A stretch of 58,254 nucleotides of DNA from an uncultured cyanobacterium (GTDB lineage Bacteria > Cyanobacteriota > Cyanobacteriia > PCC-6307 > Cyanobiaceae): positions 1 through 58,254 of the forward strand of contig CAIOGZ010000006.1 in assembly GCA_903858015.1 (NCBI GenBank), in the 5' to 3' direction. The notes under the pieces are model-generated. The model was not told where the DNA came from and did no database searches. It saw only the letters and a program-made list of their open reading frames with translations. The stretch's first letter is position 1. Each line of letters starts with the position of its first letter. The translations under genes and the position numbers were made by a program. Of the stretch, positions 1 through 7,106 are shown piece after piece.

Positions 1-122
1 CAAGCAGAGGCACCGCCGGCGCAGCCAAGGCGGAACCACTCCGGAAACGACGCCCCAGACCGGGTCGGGGGTGGCTCACTTTTCGGTGTCGGAAGTGGCG
101 CAGTTTTGGATGTCGGTTGACA
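1..122. mobile_element. Terminal segment of an IS21-like element (runs off the left edge)
   Basis: Read on the minus strand from 122, the end begins TGTCAACCGACATCC and carries two diverged boxes, AAAACTGCGCCACT (93-106) and AAAAGTGAGCCAC (71-83). Multiple short subterminal repeats of this AAA(A)CTGnnCCAC kind and TG...CA ends are typical of IS21-family elements. The same layout starts at 58115 in opposite orientation, and 39 bp of it recurs at 54046-54084. No transposase domain is visible in the 70 bases left in the window, so the family call rests on the ends alone. Confidence 0.6.
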
Positions 123-210
123 TCCACGGTAAAACCAATCCGTTCAATGCCACTTTCAATAGCCGATCGCAGCCCCCCAAGCCAGGTTCAAGCTTGCGAA
201 TCAAAGGCAT
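118..210 (-). pseudogene. RelE/HigB (Gp49-like) toxin remnant
   Basis: The minus strand reads MPLIRKLEPGLGG and, after a shift at a run of six G (minus strand; 173-178), GLRSAIESGIERIGFTVDV. This resembles the core of Gp49/HigB-type RelE toxins, where a KPLxxGLxELR motif precedes a strand ending in FTVD. The fragment is cut directly by the IS21-like end at 122 and has no start or C-terminus. It is inferred to be a toxin gene broken by a frameshift and by the insertion; the match is short and from memory. Confidence 0.4.
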
Positions 211-443
211 CCCAATAGGCCAGCCCTATTGAGCGGTCTTAATGTCGCACCCAATAGCCTTGCGATCGCCTCGGCTCAGATCAAGCAACCACTCTCTCAC
301 TGGTTCCCTCCCTCCTTGAGAACGGAAGCAGACAACTCGAAGCACAGGGTGAGTTCCCATCCTGCGAATCGCCTAACTCATCGACTGTGCCATCAATGAT
401 GCGGCCGTGCCAGTCTGTGTCCCTTGGTCCCGCTCTCAGCCCA

Positions 444-532
444 TCCCAACGCTCGCCATCACCTGGCCGCAGGGACTATTTGTGGAACCAGATGATTGCA
501 GGAGGCGGCTCTGGTGTATGGCTCTGTTAGAT
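444..532 (-). other. attC-like recombination site 1
   Basis: An 89-bp imperfect palindrome. Its left arm TCCCAACGCTCGCCATCACC (444-463) pairs with the right arm whose minus-strand reading is ATCTAACAGAGCCATACACC (532-513). Unpaired bases fall within the arms and the ends are AAC/GTT triplets (GTTAGAT at 526-532), as in integron attC sites. The TAA stop of the adjacent minus-strand gene lies inside the ATCTAAC box, a common arrangement in cassettes. It would be the site of the cassette holding the next two genes. Confidence 0.6.
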
Positions 533-1291
533 TGCATCTATCAGGATGGAGCCAGTCAGATCCTCCATTTCAATCACCCTGGTTAGCTGACTAAGGCCAT
601 ATTTCATTACAACAGCATTGAGAGTAAAAGACACATTCTTACGATCTCCGATCATATCTGCGATCCAAGCCTCGCCAGCCTTCTCCAAGCTATATGGGTC
701 TCTCAAGCCTGACGCAAGAATGCCTGTTAGACCACATGATTTGGCTCGCGAGTATCTTGGAGAATAAGAATTAAGGCATATGGATATCTGTGACTCGGTC
801 GAAACGATAGCGGCATCGATCGAATCTCTATACTTGAAGAAGAGGCTTTCATAGAAGTAATGGCAAGGCCTCGCTTCTCCGTCATCTGAAAAGTCTGCAA
901 CATAAGCTGTTCCAAAGAGCATATTGGTAAAACGTTTAACGTCTGTAGAAGCTTGTTGCCCAAGACAAAGAAGCCATGGTATTCTTAATGGTTCAGATTC
1001 ACAATAGGATGATGTAGTCAGCTGTTCGTAAGCCTTCTTTAGAATTGAGCGATAAGCTGCAGTAGCACGAAGGCCCAGCGAATCCATGTAGATCTGTCCA
1101 GGCCTTAGTCTATCTTGCCTGATTCTGGAGCGTTCTGGAGATTCATACTTGGTTTTAAGCTCAACATAATATCGTTCATGCTCATCACTCAGGAAGAAAT
1201 CAGGACGCTTATCACTACCTTCTTTGATTCGTGTGCACTGAAAGCCCCAACTCTCGAAGACTTGAGCAATGTCACTCTCAACGTTGTTCAT
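527..1291 (-). CDS. Hypothetical protein with PD-(D/E)XK nuclease-like N-terminus
   Basis: 254 residues. The first 50 contain a pattern of the PD-(D/E)XK nuclease fold: P30-D31 in KRPDFFL, then E44-x-K46 in YYVELKT, preceded by a helix. The rest is not recognised. The start is supported by AGGAAG nine bases upstream of ATG. Composition is far more AT-rich than the core genes, and the gene ends inside an attC-like site, so it is best read as a mobile cassette gene. The motif suggests DNA cleavage or a restriction/repair role, but one motif match is weak evidence and a degenerate non-catalytic fold is possible. Confidence 0.65.
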   Translation of the reverse strand: MNNVESDIAQVFESWGFQCTRIKEGSDKRPDFFLSDEHERYYVELKTKYESPERSRIRQDRLRPGQIYMDSLGLRATAAYRSILKKAYEQLTTSSYCESEPLRIPWLLCLGQQASTDVKRFTNMLFGTAYVADFSDDGEARPCHYFYESLFFKYRDSIDAAIVSTESQISICLNSYSPRYSRAKSCGLTGILASGLRDPYSLEKAGEAWIADMIGDRKNVSFTLNAVVMKYGLSQLTRVIEMEDLTGSILIDAI

Positions 1292-1374
1292 TGATCGCTT
1301 CCTGTTCGGCTAGTCAAGAAATAAGAATCCACCATAGCGTACCATTGCATGGGTTGAAAGGACAATCAAAATAC

Positions 1375-1605
1375 TCAAAATCTCGGCGGCGATGGCTTAA
1401 AGCAGCTAGAGAAACTGCTTCCGTAGCTTCGAGCCTCACAGCGAAGATATTCAGTGTACTGGCGGTTATAAGACTCGATCTGTCTAGTTGCGCAGTCTCG
1501 GAATTGCTCAATATCGCGGTTGTATTCATCAACTTTTTTATTGTAGGCATCAATCTGTTGATTTGAGTTGTAAGTCCATGGTTTGTAGGGTGGCGATGGC
1601 TTCAT
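1375..1605 (-). CDS. Small hypothetical protein, Tyr/Asn/Gln-rich
   Basis: 76 residues, predicted soluble, with a repeated pattern of Tyr-Asn-x-x and charged residues through the middle (YNKKVDEYNRDIEQF, YNRQYTEYLRC) consistent with a helical or coiled segment. The C-terminus is proline-rich (KPSPPRF), echoing the N-terminus (KPSPPYKP). No domain is recognised. It shares the 450-1640 cassette-like interval with the nuclease-like gene, with 83 bp between them. No clear ribosome binding site precedes the ATG, so this could be a chance frame, although its composition looks coding. Confidence 0.45.
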   Translation of the reverse strand: MKPSPPYKPWTYNSNQQIDAYNKKVDEYNRDIEQFRDCATRQIESYNRQYTEYLRCEARSYGSSFSSCFKPSPPRF

Positions 1606-1634
1606 GCAATATGCAATGGCCTTTTCCCGGGTCC

Positions 1635-1719
1635 TTCCAACGCTAAGATCAGAAGCGGGCCGAAGGTTTTTGCATAGCCTACATCCACTGATCCCGTCTT
1701 CTGAATCTTGATGTTAGGC
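1635..1719 (-). other. attC-like recombination site 2
   Basis: An 85-bp imperfect palindrome from TTCCAAC (1635-1641) to GTTAGGC (1713-1719), the latter a perfect GTTRRRY core. The arms AAGATCAGAAGCGGG (1645-1659) and, on the minus strand, AAGATTCAGAAGACGGG match with single-base bulges. The site lies 16 bases past the stop of the next minus-strand gene, where a cassette's attC belongs. Its arm sequence closely resembles that of site 4. Confidence 0.65.
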
Positions 1720-1735
1720 ACTGCCTTGCCGCACG

Positions 1736-2383
1736 TCAGCTTGATTCAGGCGACATTTTGGACTGAATCCACCGCCGCAAAAACTTATCAAGAATAGAAG
1801 AAGTTTCGCGAAAACATTCCAGAATCTCTATCCAGCTATACTCTGGGTATTTAAGATCTTGATCTGAAACAAGCAGTTCCATCGTAAAGGCTTCTTCAGC
1901 GCAAACGGATTTAACTGCATTCGAGAAATGCGCGCTAGAGAAGTGTACATATCCTGATAGGCGTTCGTAGACATCGGGTAGCCATGGGTGGCTTTCCTTG
2001 TGTAGCTCAACTAGGTGCGCATCCGTTAGTCTTGCGCCCTCCCGGCTTTTCATTTTGTCAATTCTCTGCCCCTTTAGAACGCAATCAGCAAACTCGTGAG
2101 GCTCATTCACATGCCATGCGGCTGAAAAGCGAAGAGAGGTATCGATATGCATGCGCAGAAGGGCACGGGCGATAACCATGTTCCATGATCTCACCATCAT
2201 GGCGAAGGCGGTAGTCGTGCTTGAATGCCGCTTGACAGCAGCAAGGGCAAGAAGATCAAGAGAGAATATCGGTGCCCCAGCTGGCGTAAGAATCTCGATC
2301 AGATATCTCCTCATATGATCTGCATCCGTCTCAATTTCAGAGAGAAGATGCTCTACAGAGTGGCTTTGTACAGGATTTGTCAT
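1736..2383 (-). CDS. Hypothetical protein, cassette gene
   Basis: About 215 residues from the ATG at 2383. An in-frame ATG triplet at 2416 would give 226, but those codons overlap attC-like site 3, so the later start is preferred. The protein is soluble and mostly helical, with conserved-looking blocks RSWNMVIARALLRMHIDTSLR and an ESHPWLPDVYERLSGYVHFS segment. That pattern recalls the DUF5677/AbiV-like helical families, where a histidine follows YVH, but I cannot assign it firmly. Base composition is about even, unlike the GC-rich core. It is flanked by attC-like sites on both sides. Confidence 0.6.
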   Translation of the reverse strand: MTNPVQSHSVEHLLSEIETDADHMRRYLIEILTPAGAPIFSLDLLALAAVKRHSSTTTAFAMMVRSWNMVIARALLRMHIDTSLRFSAAWHVNEPHEFADCVLKGQRIDKMKSREGARLTDAHLVELHKESHPWLPDVYERLSGYVHFSSAHFSNAVKSVCAEEAFTMELLVSDQDLKYPEYSWIEILECFRETSSILDKFLRRWIQSKMSPESS

Positions 2384-2397
2384 CAGTTGCTTGAGAT

Positions 2398-2484
2398 GCC
2401 TAACGCTCATCATCACCCGCCCGCGGCATTCCCCTCGAATACGCAGGCTTCATGCATTGGGTCGGGCGGATGATGATGTTAGCT
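2398..2484 (-). other. attC-like recombination site 3
   Basis: An 87-bp imperfect palindrome. The left arm GCCTAACGCTCATCATCACC (2398-2417), continuing into CGCCCG, pairs with the right arm, whose minus-strand reading is AGCTAACATCATCATCCGCC (2484-2465). Bulged bases are in the positions typical of attC. On the minus strand the core is GTTAGGC, a perfect GTTRRRY. This is the clearest of the four sites. Confidence 0.7.
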
Positions 2485-2549
2485 TTCAGCGGAAGAGTTT
2501 TAGCGGCCAAGCCAACATGAAAAAATATACACTATGCTGTTAGATAAAT

Positions 2550-3131
2550 CTAGACTTTGCCGGGAGGCATCTCGTCGACTCGAAAGATAGCCATTCCGCC
2601 GACCTCCTCAAGCATGATCCTATATCTTACTCCGCCATACTCAACAGTCTTATACTCGCCTGCGTCCCACGTGTCTGCATAGTCATTGTCAAATGTTGCC
2701 CAGATATATCCCGCTTCAATTTCCTTGACGCCAACTACGTGCTTGCCATTTACAATAGACTTTGCTTGCCCAACTTTGAGAGAAAACCTTTCAGATAGCT
2801 TAGTCGTTTGCTTTAACGTCTCGTATGAGATCTTGGTTTTTGAGTGCTCTGCTTTGAGTGTCTCATGCTCTGCTTTGAGCTTATTTAGCTCCAGCTTGGC
2901 GTTTGCCGGTCCAACAAAATTTTGCAATTCATGCATAAGCTTAGGGATGTCCACGCTTTTCGTTGACTTGTAAAAACTAAGCTCATTCTCCAAGGCAGAC
3001 ATCTTGCTCTGAACCGCAACATTTGCCACGACCCATGTGCCAGCGATCAGAGCTGCTGCGGCCGAGAACAGACCTCCAAGAGGCGTAACTGATGCCAGAA
3101 ATGCAGAGACACGCTTCCTAGTTGAATTCAT
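2550..3131 (-). CDS. Membrane-anchored coiled-coil hypothetical protein
   Basis: About 193 residues from MNSTRKRV (ATG at 3131). An ATG at 3185 or a longer frame from 3332 is possible, but the extra residues look non-coding. The protein has a basic N-terminus, a hydrophobic segment at roughly residues 9-37, then a charged heptad-like coiled coil (about 40-115, with repeated LKAEHETLKAEH). It ends in a compact beta-rich domain carrying GYIWATFDND and YGGVRYRI. A single-pass membrane protein with a cytoplasmic or periplasmic coiled-coil stalk is inferred. It sits between attC-like sites 3 and 4 and is AT-rich. Confidence 0.6.
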   Translation of the reverse strand: MNSTRKRVSAFLASVTPLGGLFSAAAALIAGTWVVANVAVQSKMSALENELSFYKSTKSVDIPKLMHELQNFVGPANAKLELNKLKAEHETLKAEHSKTKISYETLKQTTKLSERFSLKVGQAKSIVNGKHVVGVKEIEAGYIWATFDNDYADTWDAGEYKTVEYGGVRYRIMLEEVGGMAIFRVDEMPPGKV

Positions 3132-3456
3132 GAAAAATTTAAGATTGGCTTGGTGGCTTGCCGATCCAACCGAGATATGGTACATCGGAGTAGTCGTAAA
3201 GCTAACTATGTATTGGGAGGTTCCGAGAACCACGCCGAGAGCACCCCTCCTTTTCCGCAAACCACACTGCAGCATGGGGCTGGATACTCGAAAACCATTG
3301 CAGTGCAGGGCTCCTTGACGACCTTCAGCCAATTATAGGGGTGGTTTGCGGGTCCGATAACCACATGTTCGCTACGATACATAGCCCGGATCGGATGACC
3401 AGATCAGCAACAAGCATGATTGTAGGCCAAGGTGCGCAGTCTGACTAATCTGATCC

Positions 3457-3540
3457 TTCGAACACCAAGAACAGAAGCCGGGATCAGCCTCGGCAAAGCC
3501 AGTAAGCACCGCACCCGTCTTCTTTGTGTTGATGTTAGAG
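3457..3540 (-). other. attC-like recombination site 4
   Basis: An 84-bp imperfect palindrome from TTCGAAC (3457-3463) to GTTAGAG (3534-3540). The arm CAAGAACAGAAGCCGGG pairs with minus-strand CAACACAAAGAAGACGGG. The right arm CCCGTCTTCTTTGTGTTGATG is nearly that of site 2 (CCCGTCTTCTGAATCTTGATG), as expected for attC sites of one array. It interrupts the toxin reading frame of the adjacent pair. Confidence 0.55.
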
Positions 3541-3695
3541 GGTTCGGACACCGGTGGAAATCTCTCCGTTAGCCGTGGTTGAGCAGACAGTAATTTGAGC
3601 CTTTCAATCAACCGTGACAGGGTAGCTTTATAGGTTATCGCCTGTAGCTCTGTGGCTGCCGATGGCTTGATTGTGAGCTTAAATACGTCCACCAT
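3541..3695 (-). pseudogene. Truncated RelE/ParE-family toxin
   Basis: The N-terminus FKLTIKPSAATELQAI is the typical first strand and helix of RelE/ParE mRNA-interferase or gyrase toxins, which are normally about 85-100 residues. Here the recognisable part stops after about 50 residues at attC-like site 4. The open frame then continues to 3372 through the site with unrelated sequence. The start overlaps the antitoxin end by 17 bp, the usual coupling of such pairs. It is probably inactive, having lost the C-terminal catalytic or binding strands. Confidence 0.55.
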
Positions 3696-3909
3696 TCCTT
3701 AGGCCTGTAACAAATTCTTCAAAGCTGGAACTTTCTTCGGCTTGTCTCTGATCAGAATCTATCAAATCATCTGCATCTTCGGCCAACGTCATACGCACTG
3801 CCTCATTGACCATGTCCGATATTGAGCGATTACATGCAGCGGCTCCCAGGTGCAGGGCCCGGTGCACATCTGCGTCGAAGTAGATGGTGGCGCGCCTTGA
3901 TTCATCCAT
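3679..3909 (-). CDS. Ribbon-helix-helix (CopG/Arc-type) antitoxin
   Basis: 76 residues. The N-terminus RRATIYFDADVHRALHLGAA followed by CNRSISDMVNEAVRMTL is the strand-helix-helix of the CopG/RHH DNA-binding fold. The acidic, flexible C-terminus (EDADDLIDSDQRQAEESSSFEEFV) would wrap a partner toxin. The toxin start lies within the last codons. A palindrome just upstream (3926-3945) is a plausible autoregulatory operator. Because the toxin is truncated, this may be a solitary antitoxin. Confidence 0.75.
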   Translation of the reverse strand: MDESRRATIYFDADVHRALHLGAAACNRSISDMVNEAVRMTLAEDADDLIDSDQRQAEESSSFEEFVTGLRNGGRI

Positions 3910-3925
3910 CGTACCAGTGTGGCGG

Positions 3926-3945
3926 CTTAACGTCGAAGCGTTAAG
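3926..3945 (-). promoter_or_regulatory. Palindromic operator candidate upstream of the antitoxin
   Basis: CTTAACG (3926-3932) and CGTTAAG (3939-3945) form a perfect 7-bp inverted repeat with a 6-base spacer, 17 bases upstream of the antitoxin ATG. RHH antitoxins usually bind such palindromes to repress their own operon. Function is inferred from position only. Confidence 0.4.
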
Positions 3946-4492
3946 ATGTCAAGCTTTTCTTCTTCCAGTCTGATCCTTATAACGAGTATGGGCGGATCCT
4001 CATAACATCCCAAACTGAGGCACAGTTTCCAGGGATGGCCTAGGTAGTTCGGCCTCCCTTGGAAAAGAGAAGATTTGCAGGGCTTTTCAACAAACCACCC
4101 CACGACTGAGTACATGGGCATAGCCCATGGTGGTGTTCGTATCGCCATAGTCATGAGCTCTTCAACTGTGCGGATGGCCTCGCCTCGTTCCAGCAGCTGG
4201 GTTCGGCTACCTTTCCCTACGCCAGCGGGGTGGAGCCCCGAAGCACGGCGCAAGCAGTTGCTCGTGGCAGGCGTTTCAGTCTCTGGCGCGGCTGGTAAGG
4301 CTCCCGGCTGCCAAGGCGCCGGAAGGCAAGCTTGAAACCTTCTGCCCTGAAGCGGCGTCCGTTTAGATCACCACCACCTTCCAACGCACATCGCATAATC
4401 CCGCTCACCACCAGGGCCGCGTCTAGCCATCACCTGGCCGGGCTGAACCCTTGTTGACGCCCCCGGTCCCGAGCGCAGTCCAGCATGGGGCG
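3946..4492. other. Intergenic stretch, no gene recognised
   Basis: About 550 bases between the cassette-like region and the AEC transporter. A 108-codon minus-strand frame (3927-4253) has no recognisable domain and no ribosome binding site. A 15-base string GCCATCACCTGGCCG at about 4428-4442 repeats part of the left arm of attC-like site 1 (455-469) and may be a decayed half-site. I see no integrase or attI here. Confidence 0.5.
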
Positions 4493-5404
4493 ATGCTGCG
4501 TTTTTGCCTGGAGCTCCTGCCGGCCCTGCTCGTGGGGCTGGTGTTGGGGCATCGCTTTCCGGCCTTGCCCGCCAGGCTGGCGGCTCCCCTGGTGGGTTGG
4601 GGCATCCCGATCACCCTGGTGGGCCTGCTGCTGCGCTCCGGTTTGGGCGGCAACCTGCTGATCGCCGGCTTGGCGGCGGCGCTGATCAACGCGATTGCCC
4701 TGGCGTTGCTGCTCGGCCTGGCGCCGCTGCGGCGGGCCCTCGCCAATGGCGGCCTGCAGCTCGGCTCGGTGGTGGGCAACACCGGCTATTTCGGCATCCC
4801 GGTGGCCCTCGCCCTGTTGCCGCCCCAAGCCCTCGGCTACAGCATCACCTACGACCTGGTGGGCACCTTGATCACCTGGAGCGTGGGGCCCCTGTTGATC
4901 GGCGGCGGCAGGCTGAGCCCGCCAGCGCTGTTGGCCATCTTTTTGACCAGCCCCGCCTTCAAGGGGCTGGCCATCGCCTTCGCCATCCACCTCACCCCCT
5001 GGGGCGCGGCCGTGGCGGCCTGGCTGTGGATCCCTTCGCGGCTGGTGTTGCTGCTGGCGCTTGCGGCGGTGGGGATGCGGTTGGGGGTGATGCTGCGCCG
5101 GCCCCAGGGGGCGGCGATCCAGGCCGCGGCACGCGGTCCGCTGGCGCTGGCCCTGGCCCTCAAGTTGGTGGCACTGCCGTTGCTGGCCCTGCTGGTGGGG
5201 CTGCAACTACGGCTGCCTGAGCTGGTGCGCAACGCCGTGGTGTTGCAGGCCGCCGCCCCCACGGCCGTGTCGGCCCTGCTGCTCGCCGAGGCGGCGGGCC
5301 GTCACCAGGAGCCCACGGCCCACCTGGTGTTGTGGAGCACGCTGTTGGCGCTGCTGAGCGTGCCGGCCTGGTGGTGGGGCCTCAGCCAGCTGCCCTTGGG
5401 CTGA
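4493..5404 (+). CDS. AEC-family (auxin efflux carrier) permease
   Basis: 303 residues from ATG 4493; a TTG at 4451 would add 14 residues of poor coding character. The protein is almost entirely hydrophobic, with about ten membrane helices in two five-helix halves. It carries the diagnostic block QLGSVVGNTGYFGIPVALAL in the first half and the C-terminal AAPTAVSALLLAE segment of the AEC/MdcF family. These are secondary transporters of organic acids or related anions in the inner membrane. The substrate cannot be told from the sequence. It is followed after 45 bases by the protease gene on the same strand. Confidence 0.85.
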   Translation: MLRFCLELLPALLVGLVLGHRFPALPARLAAPLVGWGIPITLVGLLLRSGLGGNLLIAGLAAALINAIALALLLGLAPLRRALANGGLQLGSVVGNTGYFGIPVALALLPPQALGYSITYDLVGTLITWSVGPLLIGGGRLSPPALLAIFLTSPAFKGLAIAFAIHLTPWGAAVAAWLWIPSRLVLLLALAAVGMRLGVMLRRPQGAAIQAAARGPLALALALKLVALPLLALLVGLQLRLPELVRNAVVLQAAAPTAVSALLLAEAAGRHQEPTAHLVLWSTLLALLSVPAWWWGLSQLPLG

Positions 5405-5449
5405 AGCTGCGGCGGCCCGTCAAACTTTGTTGTGCATTGCTAAGCGTCC

Positions 5450-6550
5450 ATGCCGAGCTGCGGGCCGATCAGCGCCATGGCCGTTGCAGCCTTGGCGCCC
5501 ATGGCGCCCCTGGGTCTGCTGGCGGTCAACCTGCTGGCAGCCAGCCTGGCAACAAGCCTGGCGGCGACGGCAACCCGGCCGGCGTTAGCCCGGCCGGTGG
5601 CTTTGGGAGCCCTGATCCAGCTGGCTGGCCGCCCCCTCTCCGGCGGCACGGTGCAGGGTGAAGCGCGGCTGCCCCTGGAGCGGGCCGCTGGCGGCGACAC
5701 CCCCGTGCTCGAGTTCCAGGTGCTGGGAGCTGCAAGCGGCAACGGGCCGCTGCGGCTCCTGTTGGATACCGGTGCCTCTTCCACCATGGTCACGCCAGCG
5801 CTGGCGCAGCGGCTGGGGCTGGCCAGCGCAGCGCTGCCGCCCGCGGCTTTCCAGCTGGCGGGGGGCGGCCAGGGCTGTGCGGCGCTGGCGCCCCGCCGCA
5901 CCCGCCTGCCGGATCTACGGCTTGGCGCTAGCGGCGTTGCCGCCGGCGGCGTTGGCCAGCCTGATGGCGTAAGCAGGGGGCTGTTGCTGCGGGGGGCGGA
6001 AGCCCTGGTGTTGCCGGTGGCTGCTCTGCCGGCAGGCGTTGATGGGGTGCTCGGTGCCCCGACCCTGCGGCTGCTGCCGTTCCGGATCGATCCCGTCGCC
6101 GGCCAGGTCGTGCTGGGGCCCGGGGCACTGCAGCCGCCGCCGCCCCGAGCGGCGCTGCGGCTGGCCCTGCGCTGGCATCGCCATGTGCCCCTGCTGCAGT
6201 TGGCCAGCGCTGCCGGGCCGGTGGCGGCCTTGGCCGATACCGGCGCCGAGGGGCTGTTCCTGCAGCCGGCCCTGGCGGCGCGGCTACAACCGCTGGATCG
6301 GGGCAAACCGCTGCGCTTGGTGGGCTTCTGCGGCGAGCAGCCCGTGCTGCGCCAGCGCTTCCTGGGCCTGGCCCTGCCGGGCCTGGCGCCGCCGCCCGGC
6401 CAGCCCAACCAGGGCCTGGAGGGCATCGTCACCGCCAATCCGATCTTCGCGCAGCTGGGGGTTGGGGCGATCGTGGGCCAGGAGTTGCTGCGCTATCAGC
6501 GCCAGCTTTGGCGCCTCGATCGCACGCCGCCGCAGCTGCTGCTGTGGTGA
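5450..6550 (+). CDS. Retropepsin-like aspartic protease, exported or membrane-anchored
   Basis: 366 residues. A hydrophobic N-terminal segment (about residues 10-45) suggests a signal peptide or anchor. Two aspartic-protease catalytic motifs are present in one chain: LLLDTGASSTMV (Asp106) and AALADTGAEGLFL (Asp263), each followed by the expected hydrophobic strand. This gives a tandem, pepsin-like arrangement built from two retropepsin-type lobes, seen in a family of cyanobacterial and proteobacterial hypothetical proteases. The substrate is unknown. The body is very rich in Ala, Leu and Pro. Confidence 0.75.
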   Translation: MPSCGPISAMAVAALAPMAPLGLLAVNLLAASLATSLAATATRPALARPVALGALIQLAGRPLSGGTVQGEARLPLERAAGGDTPVLEFQVLGAASGNGPLRLLLDTGASSTMVTPALAQRLGLASAALPPAAFQLAGGGQGCAALAPRRTRLPDLRLGASGVAAGGVGQPDGVSRGLLLRGAEALVLPVAALPAGVDGVLGAPTLRLLPFRIDPVAGQVVLGPGALQPPPPRAALRLALRWHRHVPLLQLASAAGPVAALADTGAEGLFLQPALAARLQPLDRGKPLRLVGFCGEQPVLRQRFLGLALPGLAPPPGQPNQGLEGIVTANPIFAQLGVGAIVGQELLRYQRQLWRLDRTPPQLLLW

Positions 6551-6754
6551 GCCGCCTCCCACAGAAGACCCCCCAGCCGCAACGGCCAGGGGGTCCACTG
6601 GAGCTGCCCGGGGGAGGGTGGCGCTCAGGCCGACGTTGGCTGGTGAGAGCGTCGGTGTTTTTGTTGTAAGGGCAAGGCGCGAGGGGGATGCAGGAGCTTC
6701 GGAAAACGAAACATCTCGGCTCGCCGGGCCCCGGGGCTGGCGAAGCGCTGGAGC

Positions 6755-6913
6755 TCAGCTGCCCAGGCGGCCGGTCGGTACCCACTGGGCCAGCAGCTGC
6801 TCGTAGCGCACCAGCTGGTAACGGGTGTGCTCGTTGGGCTGGTGGTGGTAGCGCTCGCGCAGGTCACCGAGGCGGAGCTCCATGGAGGTCAGCACGGGAT
6901 TGGTTTCGTACAT
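6755..6913 (-). CDS. Small conserved-looking protein, 52 residues
   Basis: Starts ATG at 6913 with MYETNPVLTSMELRLGDLRE and ends TGRLGS. It is a charged amphipathic helical sequence (RYHHQPNEHTRYQLVRYEQL) with strong third-position GC bias, so it looks coding despite its small size. No domain is recognised. It lies alone between the protease and desaturase genes, facing the opposite way, and would be missed by length cut-offs. Confidence 0.6.
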   Translation of the reverse strand: MYETNPVLTSMELRLGDLRERYHHQPNEHTRYQLVRYEQLLAQWVPTGRLGS

Positions 6914-7106
6914 AGGGCCCTGACGAACAGTCAAATCTTAAGACAATCTGCTGTAAGAGTGCGGTCATGCGCCCCGGTAGGGCCCCCAGGCCCATCACCA
7001 GCGCCAGCCCAAGCCCCAGCTCGAACCCGAGCAGCCCGAGCCGTTCAACTCGAACCGCACCTGCCGTTGCCGCTCACCACAATGGGGGCCCGAAGGCCCA
7101 ACCAGC

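Noticed and set aside
3927-4253. 108-codon minus-strand frame
   Set aside because: No recognisable domain, no ribosome binding site, and it spans the palindrome upstream of the antitoxin; coding status not supported.
4430-5206. Long minus-strand open frame over the AEC transporter gene
   Set aside because: It is a Gln/His/Arg-rich mirror of a GC-rich gene with clear domain matches on the plus strand; such frames recur opposite most genes here.
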